Source: Phymatolithon calcareum
Taxonomy: Eukaryota; Rhodophyta; Florideophyceae; Hapalidiales
Direction of reading: 5' to 3'
Assembly: GCA_977006965.1 (NCBI GenBank)
Contig: OZ345380.1
Coordinates: forward strand, 744,001 to 808,000
Length of the DNA: 64,000 nt
Under the pieces are notes generated by a model. The model was not told the origin of the DNA. It made no database searches and saw only the letters and a program-made list of their open reading frames with translations. The translations under genes were made by a program, and so were the position numbers. Shown here piece after piece: positions 42,945 to 52,392 of the stretch (the first letter of the stretch is position 1; each line of letters starts with the position of its first letter).

Positions 42945-44000
42945 GGATATGTGTTGATTTATTATAAAAGCTCCCAAGGCCTCTCTTCAAGAGTAACAGG
43001 GCCGCTTTTGCACGATTTTCTAAGCTAACGTAGTTTGACTATTCAGGATATCCTTGATTTGTATTTCTCTCCCAACAAGTGCTCTAGTGAGTCGCTTACA
43101 TTCATATTCAATTTCAGGATTAATCTTGGATGAAGATAGAACGCGTTGGAGCGCGACCAGCTCAATCATGGCTATGACACCAAAGTATGCACCTAGTACT
43201 GATTTTCTTCAAAGAGGTGCTCAGTTGAATATCAGCCGGAGGCATCGCAACCGTGTCGACCTTTCTCTTACGCGGAGAACCACCGGTAGATTGTTCGAAT
43301 CAGGTGGTATCTCGAGCGATCTGTCCTCTTCTTCCTTTGCCCATAACTCAATTATTTCTTTTCGTCGCCCTTTCTTTGAGACTGGGCCCTCCTCCGCTGT
43401 ATCGAGGGCTTGCTGCAGATCTTCAAATTTCTTGAGGCACTCTACGTCCTTGGTTGCCTCCTTAATGTCTTCATATCTCCCAGAATACTCATCTGTCTCA
43501 TCGAGGCGCTTCTTTTTGTCTCACTAGACTCGCAGAAAACCTTTCTGCTTGGTGTCTTCTCCTCATGGCTGGTGGTTCTAGTCGGCACAAAACTCACATT
43601 CTACCATGGTAGTGCTGGGCATATGTCCCAAAAACAGACTTTAAGAATAAACCTTCTGCAGGTTCGATTGCTGATTGTAATCGCTTTGTCAGTGGCGTCA
43701 CGTGGAGTGCATACTCCCACTTTGGCAAAAAGCGACTTGAAGATTCTAATGCATGTCACACGCTGAAAGCCTCGAACATTGACTCCAACATACCGCAGTT
43801 TGTGTATACACCCCATTGCATTTCGTACTCTTGATAACGCCATGTCGTCTGTTACGCCCGTGTGGTTCATGCTTATTCCCGAGATACCAGAGCCTCCATG
43901 CTTGATGAAGAACTCTACCCGCAATGTGGAAGGTGCGTTATTATCCGGAGGGCGAAGGCAATGCGTTCTGTGTGATTGTCTCCAAGCTTCCGACCGCAAT
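42945..44000 (-). mobile_element. LINE 3' part, copy 2
   Basis: On the minus strand, frames give the end of a LINE ORF2: IHKLRYVGVNVRGFQ and IRIFKSL downstream of the RT, a long Lys/Glu-rich segment, RLRCLRLIFN, and the 3' tail ending in CATATCCCC near 42950. Matches copy 3 (47745-48790) in the same order. Broken by stops and frameshifts; the RT itself is missing. Its last 300 bases are almost identical to copy 1 in inverted orientation. Confidence 0.75.
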
Positions 44001-45784
44001 GAGAGCCTCAGTACACTCCTAATTCTCGTGGTTACCCTTTCTTACTCAAAGTCCGCGTTGGAGTTTCCATAATTCTATCTGTCGCCTGCGCGACCACATT
44101 TCTGCGTTTCCCATTTCGAAAGGACAAACAAATTTCAAGAATTGGAAGACCGGCCCTACTGGCGATCGAGTAACGTCAGAATCTAATGCTAAAGCCGGTG
44201 TGGACAAGCGACGAAGAAACAAGAGATGCCCGTGCGATTATCGTAATCCTGAACCACACAGAGTAAGCACATGGAATGAAAGATAGGCAACGTGAGTAGA
44301 AACCAAGGTGCCATTTAACCTCCAGTTGGGTAGGCAGCCACTTTTACAATAAACTACAGTACTGCGAGTAACGTCAAATTGGACGTACTGAAGATTATCT
44401 CGGTACGACAATTGGCAGACTTCCGGAGCGATTCAAAACCGCAAGCGCAAGCATGCGGCTCATGAGTACCAAAGGCACTGTAAAGCGAAGATACAGCACA
44501 AAGAAAAGCATCAGGCTTTTCAAAGAGTTTATCAGGCCTTTGACCAGCCTTCCCTAACAAATATGGTGCAAAACGATGATAGTGCCTTTAGTTGATGAAG
44601 ATTGTTGCTTCGTTTATGTTGCGGTTCCCTCTGCTGTAAAGAGCTACCTTGCTTAAGTAGTCTAAACACTGAGACTGTACCCGCAGTGATGCACTGTTGG
44701 TGAAGTAATTAGACTAGAGTCCGTCCTTCTCAATATGGGTTCACTTGATGACGGACAGTGAACCACAAACGAATACACAGTGAACGTTTAGTTGTTAGAC
44801 TAGCACTCAGTGAACAGCAAGTGAACGTTACTTTGTTACAAGGCCAGTGTACGACTTCGCTGTGCATATGGCAGGCGCGAAAATCTGCTTATCGAAAACA
44901 GCAATGAAAATCTAAAAGGACATCGCCATGGCCTCCGACGAGTCCGGAATCAAGAAGAAGAACACCGTACCATAAAATATCTTCCAAAAATGGTCTGCCA
45001 CACCAACTAGTGGTGATGAAAACAGAAGATACAGAATTCTTTCGGAAAGCTGTTTCGTAGGCCACTTCTCAGAGAAAGCCGCCGAATTTGATTGAATATA
45101 TGGGCAGTCAAGGGGTTTAGGCAGTTGGAATACTCAACAGTATCCTGAGGAAGTCTACATGGACCCCTAGAGACAAGAATGACGTAGCTCGAGCCATGGA
45201 GATAATATTATGGCATCTGATTAAGGAAAATGAAAAATTTCGAGGCTTGTAGAATACATGCTTAGGGAAAGTCGACTTTCCTCCAGCTGAGACTCATGGT
45301 ACCTTCTCAATAAATCCATTTGATTATGGTATTCCTCAAGTTAGCGCTCTTAGTACCTTCTCAATAAACCCACTCCGTCATCTCGCATCACCTGGACTTG
45401 ATAAGACGCCTTCTTCGAAACCTATACTGTGTTGCAAAAACCAGAGCCTCTGAAAGCTCCGAAACAGGTGGGAAGATAAAAATATTACCTATTAGATACC
45501 CGGGATTAAAACTTACGCTTAGCACTAATCTCTGAAACCTGAAGCAAATGAAAATCATGGAGCTCCCAGAATACTTTGCAACTCCTGCTACACAGGGTTT
45601 CAATCTGCCAACGATCTGCTCGTGCAGGTTGACAGTAAGGCCAGTCGAAACACTGGTGGTGACATCCATTATACCAAGATCGTCACCTCGGCGCACCGTT
45701 CATTCCTGAGGGCGACAAGAAATTGAATACTATCTTCGTTTTTCGTAACTTGGTCTTCAGGGACGCTTACAGGTTTCATCAACT
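44001..45784. other. No gene seen
   Basis: No recognised family. Small direct repeats occur (ACCTTCTCAATAAA near 45300 and 45354; GTGAACGTT near 44780-44830). Minus-strand frames at 44354-44560 and 45388-45696 have no motif. Confidence 0.3.
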
Positions 45785-45870
45785 CGGTTGTGTCGTACGT
45801 GATGCACATAGGGTAGCGCAATGGACGCGATGATGTCAAGGGCAGAGGTAGGCTTTCAGAATAGACCGAG
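45785..45870 (-). pseudogene. Transhydrogenase fragment around residues 280-303
   Basis: Shares CAGGTTTCATCAACTC, CGTGAT and GATGATGTCAAG-type blocks, in order, with 34625-34715 of the intact gene. This is the region before TVDLAAENGG. Confidence 0.6.
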
Positions 45871-46014
45871 GTGAAGATGATGATGCTTATCTGATATCGC
45901 GCTGACGTGTCCGTCAGCATTGTAACCATCGCCTTCTTCTCATCGTCGGGAGGGTGATCGAAAAAACTAATGATATCTATTTATGCCCTTTGTGAGGTTC
46001 CCTGCGCAACTGAT

Positions 46015-46190
46015 AGGCTTACTCTCGAGAATGTGAACGTCATTGGAAGTGGTGTCGGTGAGGCTTACTACTGCCGCGATGGTAAGCAATTTTGGTGGCA
46101 TCGTTTTGAGGAATCAACTAAGTGGCGTTGGACGCTTGTGCTATTCGCAAGACGATTCCCCCAAAAGTATTTACCATCACGACAGTAATT
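46015..46190 (+). pseudogene. Transhydrogenase fragment: NAD-binding loop of domain I
   Basis: GAATGTGAACGTCATTGGAAG and the GTGTCGGTGAGGCT-type continuation match the sense sequence of the GGGVAG loop (residues about 189-210). Opposite strand to its neighbours at 45785 and 46563, so at least one inversion lies between them. Confidence 0.55.
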
Positions 46191-46204
46191 TTTTTAGTTC
46201 GAGT

Positions 46205-46230
46205 TGTGGGGCTTTTAAAAAAGCCCCACA
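46205..46230. repeat. Palindrome, 12-base arms
   Basis: TGTGGGGCTTTT and its complement flank AA. It lies just beyond the fragment at 46015-46190. Confidence 0.9.
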
Positions 46231-46562
46231 GACTGCCGAAGATATGGGCGAGGCTACCTACCTTTGTGCAGCTCACGAAACGTCCACCAGAATGGCGGAC
46301 GGGAAAACTCAGGATTAAAAGTAATTTTATCTCAGTCTTCTACGGGATTGTTAGTGCTTGAGCTCGCACGCTTTTTGACTTGCCTTCTGCGAATCAATAC
46401 AGGCCTTCTTCGTTCTCCATGCGTTCTATGAGTGTCTTGCTAAATAGTAAGAGCTCATCTAGCGCCTTTTCTGCTTCCAGTCGTTTTTCTCCCTCGAGGT
46501 CGTACCCTGTTAGCGTATCGGGACAGTAATGAGCCTGATAGAGGTCACTTATAATCGAAAGT
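46231..46562 (-). other. Unrecognised coding-like relic
   Basis: A minus-strand frame of 61 codons (46579-46394) contains AHYCPDTLTGYDLEGE and a Glu-rich helix. It is coding-like in composition but of unknown family. Confidence 0.3.
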
Positions 46563-46993
46563 ATACGCGAGGGATGCAATCCATGGCCAACTCTGTCATT
46601 TTCTCAAACACACAATGCATCGATAAGACTTTGATTAGCTGCGGGTTGCACATAACCGACGAGCGTGGAGAGCTCTCGCATAAAAGGAACATCCGCGACA
46701 TTAAGCGGTCGAACTGATAAGAAAATGTCAGCACCTATATCATCTTCACGTGCGGGAACAGCATCCGCGCCGGCGGCCGCATACTGCTTGTCGGAAAAAC
46801 TTGCCGAGGCACCGGTGCCGGGCTCGACGCGAACGGATCCGAAGCCAATCTTCTTCAAAATGGCTGCCCCTGACGGAGAACGGGCGACACGTCGTTCACC
46901 GGCCGCGGTCTCCTTGGCGATACCAACGGCAAGCTGGGAATACGAAGTGCCCGCGCGGCGCGCGGCGCTGCACAGGCGGCGCAACTGCCTCAT
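46563..46993 (-). pseudogene. Transhydrogenase pseudogene, N-terminus
   Basis: Starts with the same presequence (MRQLR-x-LCSAARRAGTSYS) and follows the intact protein closely to about residue 129. There a frameshift occurs, with DNA similarity continuing to about residue 143 (46563). Upstream similarity extends through the promoter to about 47180. It ends abruptly, so it cannot encode a domain by itself. Confidence 0.9.
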
Positions 46994-47180
46994 CGCGCAG
47001 CGGAAGGGTTAGTGACACCTCGAAAGGGCGATGGCGCTGCGGATCGGAGGCTGTTGGGCTAGCATGTGAGATTCAAAAAGGCGGGGTTTTTCCATGATGT
47101 CATCACTGATGACGGACTGCGATGTGAGATGTTCTTGGAATTGCGTGCCTGAGATTTGCGGGGCGCACTACCGTTTGTGG
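46994..47180 (-). promoter_or_regulatory. Duplicated transhydrogenase 5' flank
   Basis: Copy of 35529-35720 with most bases kept, including the ATGTCATCACTGATGACG hairpin. Directs toward the truncated N-terminus, so a short transcript could still be made. Confidence 0.6.
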
Positions 47181-47279
47181 ATCTATTCTATAAGTTTGGA
47201 ACTAAAGTATATACGGAACAGGCTTTCTCTACGTAGCGCCTCACTACCCACAATATCGCCTACGACTTTCAGCTGCAGC

Positions 47280-47740
47280 TATAAACTCAGACGGACTGCA
47301 ATGGGCTCCTCGATACAGCGACGCGATGGGCCAGGATGGTGTGACGTGGAACATGAAGAAGGAAAAGGCGAAGTCCTCGTCCACCTCGGGCTATTCAAGC
47401 GAAAATTCCGGCTAGCAGAGGCTGAACTCAATGAAACAAGACGCCTGGGATACCTGGGGTACGACCGTCGACAACACGGGTGTCACCGAACAGGCAACGC
47501 TGAAACGAATCTCGAAAGAGAACGGAATTTTCATGGGTCTTCGAGATATTGGAGCGAAAGCCAAGGGGCAATACACAACGAAGAAAATCTCAATCTACAA
47601 GACCCTCATGCAATGTAGGTGAGAGTACGCCTTGCACCTCACCCTGTGGAAGAGATCCATCCACGCTCAAATCAACCAGGCCGAAGGTTTGTTCTACTCC
47701 GTCATCCTAGGCCGCTGTGCACTCCGCCTCCAAAAACGAA
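47280..47740 (+). pseudogene. LINE remnant (second family), C-terminal part
   Basis: A plus-strand frame contains IYKTLMQCR, a stop, EYALHLTLWK and INQAEGLFY, parallel to IFKSLILPKLEYAIQLTP and IEAAEGLFF in the minus-strand LINE beside it. It is from the post-RT thumb region of a related but different LINE. Meets copy 3 tail to tail near 47745. Confidence 0.55.
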
Positions 47741-47744
47741 TGGG

Positions 47745-48790
47745 GGATATATGTTGATTAATTTTAAAAGCTCACAAAACCTCAATTTGAATAACAGGGC
47801 AGCTTCTTGCTGTTCTTCCACATTCATCTCTCTACTAGCCTCCTAATGTCTTCTTAATCCGAATTTCTCTCCCTGTGAGTGCTCGAGTGAGTCTTTCGCA
47901 TTCATATTCTGTTTCTTGGTCCATCTTCATGCACCATAGTGTGCGTTGGAGCACAACGAGCTCAAGCACAGCACCAGGCCCAAAGTACTTCGCTAAAACT
48001 GATTTTCTCCACAAAGGAGCTCTGTTGAAAAGAAATCTCAGGCATCTTAACCCCGCAGTTCTGTCCCTTATACGTAACACTCCTGGTAGTTCATTCGGCT
48101 TGTCGACCGGGATTTTAACTGTCCGTCCCTCTTCTTCCAACGTCCATATTTTTGCTGCTTCCCGTATTCGTCCGGTTTTTTGATAACATACCTTCTTCTG
48201 CTTGTTTTAGAGCTTCGTTGAGGTGCTTCTCTTCTCTAAGATGCCCAATATCCTTTGATACATCTTCCAGATCTTTTTCTTTTCCTTGGTATTCTTCTGC
48301 GAGCTCAAGGTTCTTCTTCTGTCTTACCAGGCTTAAGGCGAACCTTTCAGCCTGGTGCGCTCTCCTCATCTGTGGGCTGGCGAGTCGGCAGAGCACTCAC
48401 ATCCGCTCCCTTCGATGGTCGGCATATTTTCCGAAAGCATACCTGAAGAAAAGACCTTCTGCTGCTTCGATTGCCGATAGCAGACGTTTGGTGATTGGGG
48501 TCAGTTGAATGGCATACTCCAATTTGGGGAGAATCAATGACTTGAAAATCCTGATGCAAGTGGCTGGCTGGAATCCTCTGACGTTCACGCCTATTTGGCG
48601 CAGTTTGCGCATACATCCCACCGAACTCTTGAAATTGCTGTATCGTTCTTGATTCCGTTGTTGTTCATACTGATCCCCAGGTAGGATAGTCTCCAGGCCT
48701 GATGCTACCCTATTCGAAGAACACCCTTTGTCAGAGCAGCAAGGCAAGAGACGGTGCGGAAGTACAGCGATTTTCTCAGATTTGTCCACC
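47745..48790 (-). mobile_element. LINE 3' part, copy 3
   Basis: On the minus strand, frames give RKLRQIGVNVRGFQ, IFKSLILPKLEYAIQLTP and IEAAEGLFFRYAFGKYA, the region after the RT catalytic domain of a LINE. A Lys/Glu-rich coiled segment, LRCLRFLFNRAPLW and the 3' tail ending near 47745 follow. Three frames are needed. The tail resembles copies 1 and 2, but the sequence is clearly more diverged. RT and endonuclease are absent. Confidence 0.75.
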
Positions 48791-48899
48791 TCAATCTTGC
48801 CATCACCTAACTCTTGAGATCATACTCTGCGTGCAGACCACCGATGATGGCATGCACACCTCTACAAGATAACTACCACCGGTGACCCGCATGGATCGA

Positions 48900-49260
48900 T
48901 ACCCATTGTTATGTCTCGGCGCCACAGTCGGTGGCAGCCGGAAAGCGACCACCCGCGATGACATTCGAGCGTTAATCGGCAATACGAAATACTGTCTTGG
49001 AGCCGCAACCAGTGACAATCAAGGATCAGGCGTTCATCGGCAACACCAAAGACTATCTTGGAGCCGCAACCAGTGGCAGTCAAGGAGCGGCGGCGCGCGC
49101 GCGATTCCCATGCGGAGCCAAGTCGTTCGACACCGTCTCGAGGCGCAACCAGCGGCATTCGAGAAGCCGCTACACGCAAAGACGCTCCCGCGACAACCTA
49201 AGTCGCCCGACAGCGCCTGGCCGCCACAACCGGTGGCCGCCAGGAGAAACCGTTAGGCGC
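48900..49260. repeat. Degenerate GC-rich minisatellite
   Basis: Five related blocks of the type AGCCGCAACCAGTGGCAGTCAA recur at about 48919, 49000, 49061, 49142 and 49224, spaced 61 or about 81 bases. The two central units are the best match. GC-rich compared with neighbours. A long plus-strand frame across it is probably a by-product of composition. Confidence 0.65.
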
Positions 49261-49887
49261 ATGACGACCAGGCCAAGAACGCCTTCCAGAAGCTCTCAAT
49301 GCGACCCTCTCATCAGGTAGCGCCACGCGGCCCCGCTCTGCGACCGGCCGAGAATTTGTGCGTCATATTCACAGGCGCGCACACCCGCCAGCGGCTGAAA
49401 ACGCGGCGCCACACAGCGCAGAGTCAAAAGCTTGCGCGACAGTCCCACCGGCGCGCACAGTCGCCAGCAACTGCTCCAGAGTTCGAGCCTCGCCGATCGA
49501 AATGCCTATATCAAGCAGGACGCCGAAGAAACCTTGATCTCCAGCACACGCATCGCAAGCTTGCAGACGCGTTCACACGGAGGCACGCACTTCGGAACGT
49601 GCCTGAACCGAGACGTGAACTGCGCGTAAGGCATCGAACAGCGTAAGGAGCTCTTTGGTACACCGGCTGTGCTTTTTCCACAAGGACTCGTGGATATCTG
49701 ATTTCTCGGCGGAAGGTTGGCAGGTGAGCTTTTCGAGTTGGCAGCCGCGTTTTTTTGTTGACCACCCACCCACCCTTCATAGTCTTTTGTAGTAGTAGTG
49801 AAGCTATCGCACGGCTACAACTACGGCAATCCGGTTCTCCGGCAAGCGGTGCTTGTCCGGGAGGAGGTTCCTAAGAGTTACTGGTCC
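49261..49887. other. GC-rich stretch without recognised gene
   Basis: Continues the GC-rich composition to about 49640 with short repeated blocks (CGCCAGC; GGCGCGCACA). Overlapping frames on both strands have no motif. Confidence 0.3.
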
Positions 49888-50424
49888 AGTGGGAGCAGTA
49901 TACTGCTATTTCCGTACATTGCTTCGTCTGTTCCTATTGCAGTATACGTATTGGCCTGATGATCGGAGTGATGTCATGCATCAAATATACGAAGCGTCGA
50001 TCCACTCTGGCTCTTTTATTTCTGTCCGTGTGTTGCGTCACTCCATTTCTACTTTTTTGTTTACACTCAGACAAGAGCTTCAAGCGCAAAACACATCTCC
50101 ATCCCTCAGAAACCGCTTTCGGAGATTGTTCTCCACACTCGAGAATGGCCGCCCGACCAAAGCGAGAGCACGTCGTGAAAGCGCTCATGACGCAGCAATC
50201 CGACGTGGTGAAGACCATCACTACTCGGAAAGGAAACGCTCGCTCTGTAACTTGTTGGGGTTTCGGAAGATGCCGAGCAAGAGGTACTGTCGACCATGTA
50301 ACAGATTCAAGCCTATTACCTCTATTGCAATAGCAATAGGATATTGGAAGTTCGAGAGCTATTGCAGTATCTATTGCACTCTTGCGGTTGGTCCCAATAA
50401 ATAAGCAGTATACTGCTCCCATTG
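49888..50424. mobile_element. Unit of about 537 bp with terminal inverted repeats (MITE-like)
   Basis: The left end AGTGGGAGCAGTATACTGCT is mirrored at the right end (about 50404-50423) with one difference near the outside. The inner part AGCAGTATACTGCT is itself a palindrome. Weaker inverted blocks (TATTGCAGTAT) follow inside. A small frame at 50143-50333 (MAARPKREHVVKALM) has no known domain. No target-site duplication is clear, so transposition is inference. Confidence 0.45.
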
Positions 50425-50428
50425 CCTG

Positions 50429-50469
50429 TGCTTTCGGTCGAGCCTAGCCGCTAGGCTCGACCGAAAGCA
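50429..50469. repeat. Perfect hairpin, 19-base arms
   Basis: TGCTTTCGGTCGAGCCTAG and its complement flank CCG (50448-50450). It begins five bases after the terminal-inverted-repeat unit ends. Confidence 0.95.
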
Positions 50470-50742
50470 TAGGTTGCAAATCCTCTATGATTACCACCTA
50501 CACTGTAATAAAAGACAAGTTCAAACTTGGAACTCATCCTGGAACTTCCAAGAACCAGGAAACTAAGTTGTCAGGTTTTCCGAGGATGAAACATGCTCCA
50601 TGCTTGATGCAGTGCTTGACCCGGGAGGTAAAACGAGTACGTTGGAAGCCCTTTTTTCTCAAGGGCATAAAGCAATATGAATATTTGCTGCGTATGCCAA
50701 GTCGTTCCAATAGACGCGACGAGCACATTTGATGATGTAGCG
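50470..50742. other. No gene seen
   Basis: Overlapping short frames on both strands; none has support. Further glycosidase exons might have been expected here but are not recognisable. Confidence 0.3.
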
Positions 50743-51220
50743 TCAGACCTCCTCATTTTCTTTGCCTATCATGGTGTTGCTGTAATCGGATCCCACAACA
50801 AAAAGGTTGATGTCCTCTTCGTTGGCAATCTTGACGAAAACTGTGTAGCGCCACTTGGGTCGACCAGGAATCTGCATGTCAAGGAAGCAGGAAGAACATG
50901 AGTCAGAAACAGGTAACAAGAAGAGAAAGGATGCAGATTTCTGATACGAAAGTGGCATGAAGACGTACAAAACCACGCCAAGTATGGCCATCAATTTCAA
51001 TTACGGGCTTGAAGAAAACCTTCACGCCCTGCTCCTTCATCATACAGATTTGATAACGAATGGAGTCATCATCGGTCTCCTCGCGATATGTCCAAGCGCG
51101 AGCATTTTTCATTTTCACGTCCACTGAGATGTGCGCATAGTTGACACCGTTCTTCTTCATAGTCTGGAGGGATTCGTTCGCAGACGAATGACTGCCCCAT
51201 ACGTCATGTCCGGTTCTCTA
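50743..51220 (-). pseudogene. GH113-like glycosidase fragment with one intron
   Basis: Minus-strand exons of about 51220-50969 and 50871-50743 join in frame across a 97-nt GT-AG intron (50968-50872; GTACGT ... ATGCAG). The product has SSANESLQTMKKNGVNY, ISVDVK, a T-D-D-D-S-I helix, GVKVFFKPVIEIDG, WRGF, and after the intron FVKIANEEDINLFVVGS. That is the order of the first strands of the GH113-type TIM barrel: S-L ... G-x-N-W/Y-V, L-K-P-x-V-x-x-D-G-x-W-R-G, and D-L-F-x-V-G-x-E. The frame then stops, so most of the barrel and its second catalytic acid are lost. Asp replaces the usual Glu after V-G-S. No signal peptide is seen. Confidence 0.55.
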
Positions 51221-51229
51221 TCCGTTCCA

Positions 51230-51620
51230 ACAACGCAGAAGTTCCTGTGCTGCGTGTGGTCGCGCACATTACAAAATTCAAAGAAACTGTATATAGCGAA
51301 CACGTGCTTCCATAACGACTGGTGCTGATATAGTAACATGTCTATCAGCCACTGTATAGTATTGCCCATGCTGACAATGCCGTTTCCAATAGAATTTTGT
51401 ACGCTTTTGTTGAGGTCCAACGCCCTATATAACCCAAATTTATAATAGCTCTCCAGTCGGAGGCAGAGTTCACCCTTCTCAAGCCTCACCGACATCTCCA
51501 CTAAAGCATTACATTCACCTTCATCAAACCGCTACGCTCTTCATTATCATTTTTCAAGTTCCGCAACATCGACCGCAAGGTTCTGTGGGCGGAGACTACC
51601 GCACTGCTGACAAGTGAGGC
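51230..51620 (+). repeat. Dispersed promoter-like repeat, copy 2, with TATA box
   Basis: Pairs with 29240-29720. CTATATAAC lies near 51433 and the ACCGCAAGGTTCTGT landmark near 51573. From there a frame F-R-N-I-D-R-K-V-L runs on as coding-like sequence to a TGA near 51740, but no in-frame ATG is found after the TATA. Confidence 0.55.
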
Positions 51621-51945
51621 ACAACGCGAAAGTATCTGCCTTTCTATGCAGCGCAGTGTGTTCGATAGGCCACCTTTTTCGAAGTTTGATTTGTTTTCGA
51701 ATCGGCTATTATTCAAAATTTCCAGTTTCCGAAATTGACTTCGCAGTGCAAATATTCACCGTCGTCATTTAATGAGGAAGGTAGCGCGTGTGGACACTGC
51801 ACTTGTCGAGCATTTGGCCAGCGGCATAGACGGGAATGTAATCGAGTCTTAAGACGGCCTCTCAAACTTCTATTCGTAATTCCTGTATACCGCTTCAAGG
51901 AGTCGACCGGCAGAGCAGGGAAAAGCGCGCTTGTGCCTCACCAAA

Positions 51946-52392
51946 ATGTGCGAGACAAAACCGAATAAGAAAACTCTTCCCGAAACTTTAAACTTTGCAC
52001 TTAATGCTCCAACCGCTCCGCAGACGACTGGTGGTACATTGAAATGCGCAGATGCTGTATTCGTCCCACCAGTAAACAGGCACGATCTCTTCCCATGGAG
52101 GGACAAATACGACGCAGCCATTCTTTCCATTGTGCAACAACCGTTCCGAATTGAAAACCTTAATTTTCTGGATTCACCGTCGGTCCCTGACATGGAAGTT
52201 GATAATGTCGACTTAGCCAAATCTTCTTCGCCCACTGTTGCCGTGGTGAATGAAGTCGTCGCTTTGACTGATGATTCCGATCCGACGGGGACAATTTCAC
52301 CTCGGAAAGAAGTACTTGGAGTGGATTCATATGTCGCCGCCGATGCGCTACAGCGCGTTGTAGCTCGAACTCAACATCAACATGAGCACTAA
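51946..52392 (+). CDS. Hypothetical acidic protein of 148 residues
   Basis: ATG at 51946 to TAA at 52390-52392. The start has MCETKPNKKTLPE, the centre NRHDLFPWRDKYDAAI, and the second half many Asp/Ser/Pro residues (PSVPDMEVDNVDLAKSSS). No domain is recognised and no homolog lies in the window. Composition is coding-like. It may be a gene fragment, since the codons before the ATG remain open and no promoter is evident. Confidence 0.35.
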   Translation: MCETKPNKKTLPETLNFALNAPTAPQTTGGTLKCADAVFVPPVNRHDLFPWRDKYDAAILSIVQQPFRIENLNFLDSPSVPDMEVDNVDLAKSSSPTVAVVNEVVALTDDSDPTGTISPRKEVLGVDSYVAADALQRVVARTQHQHEH

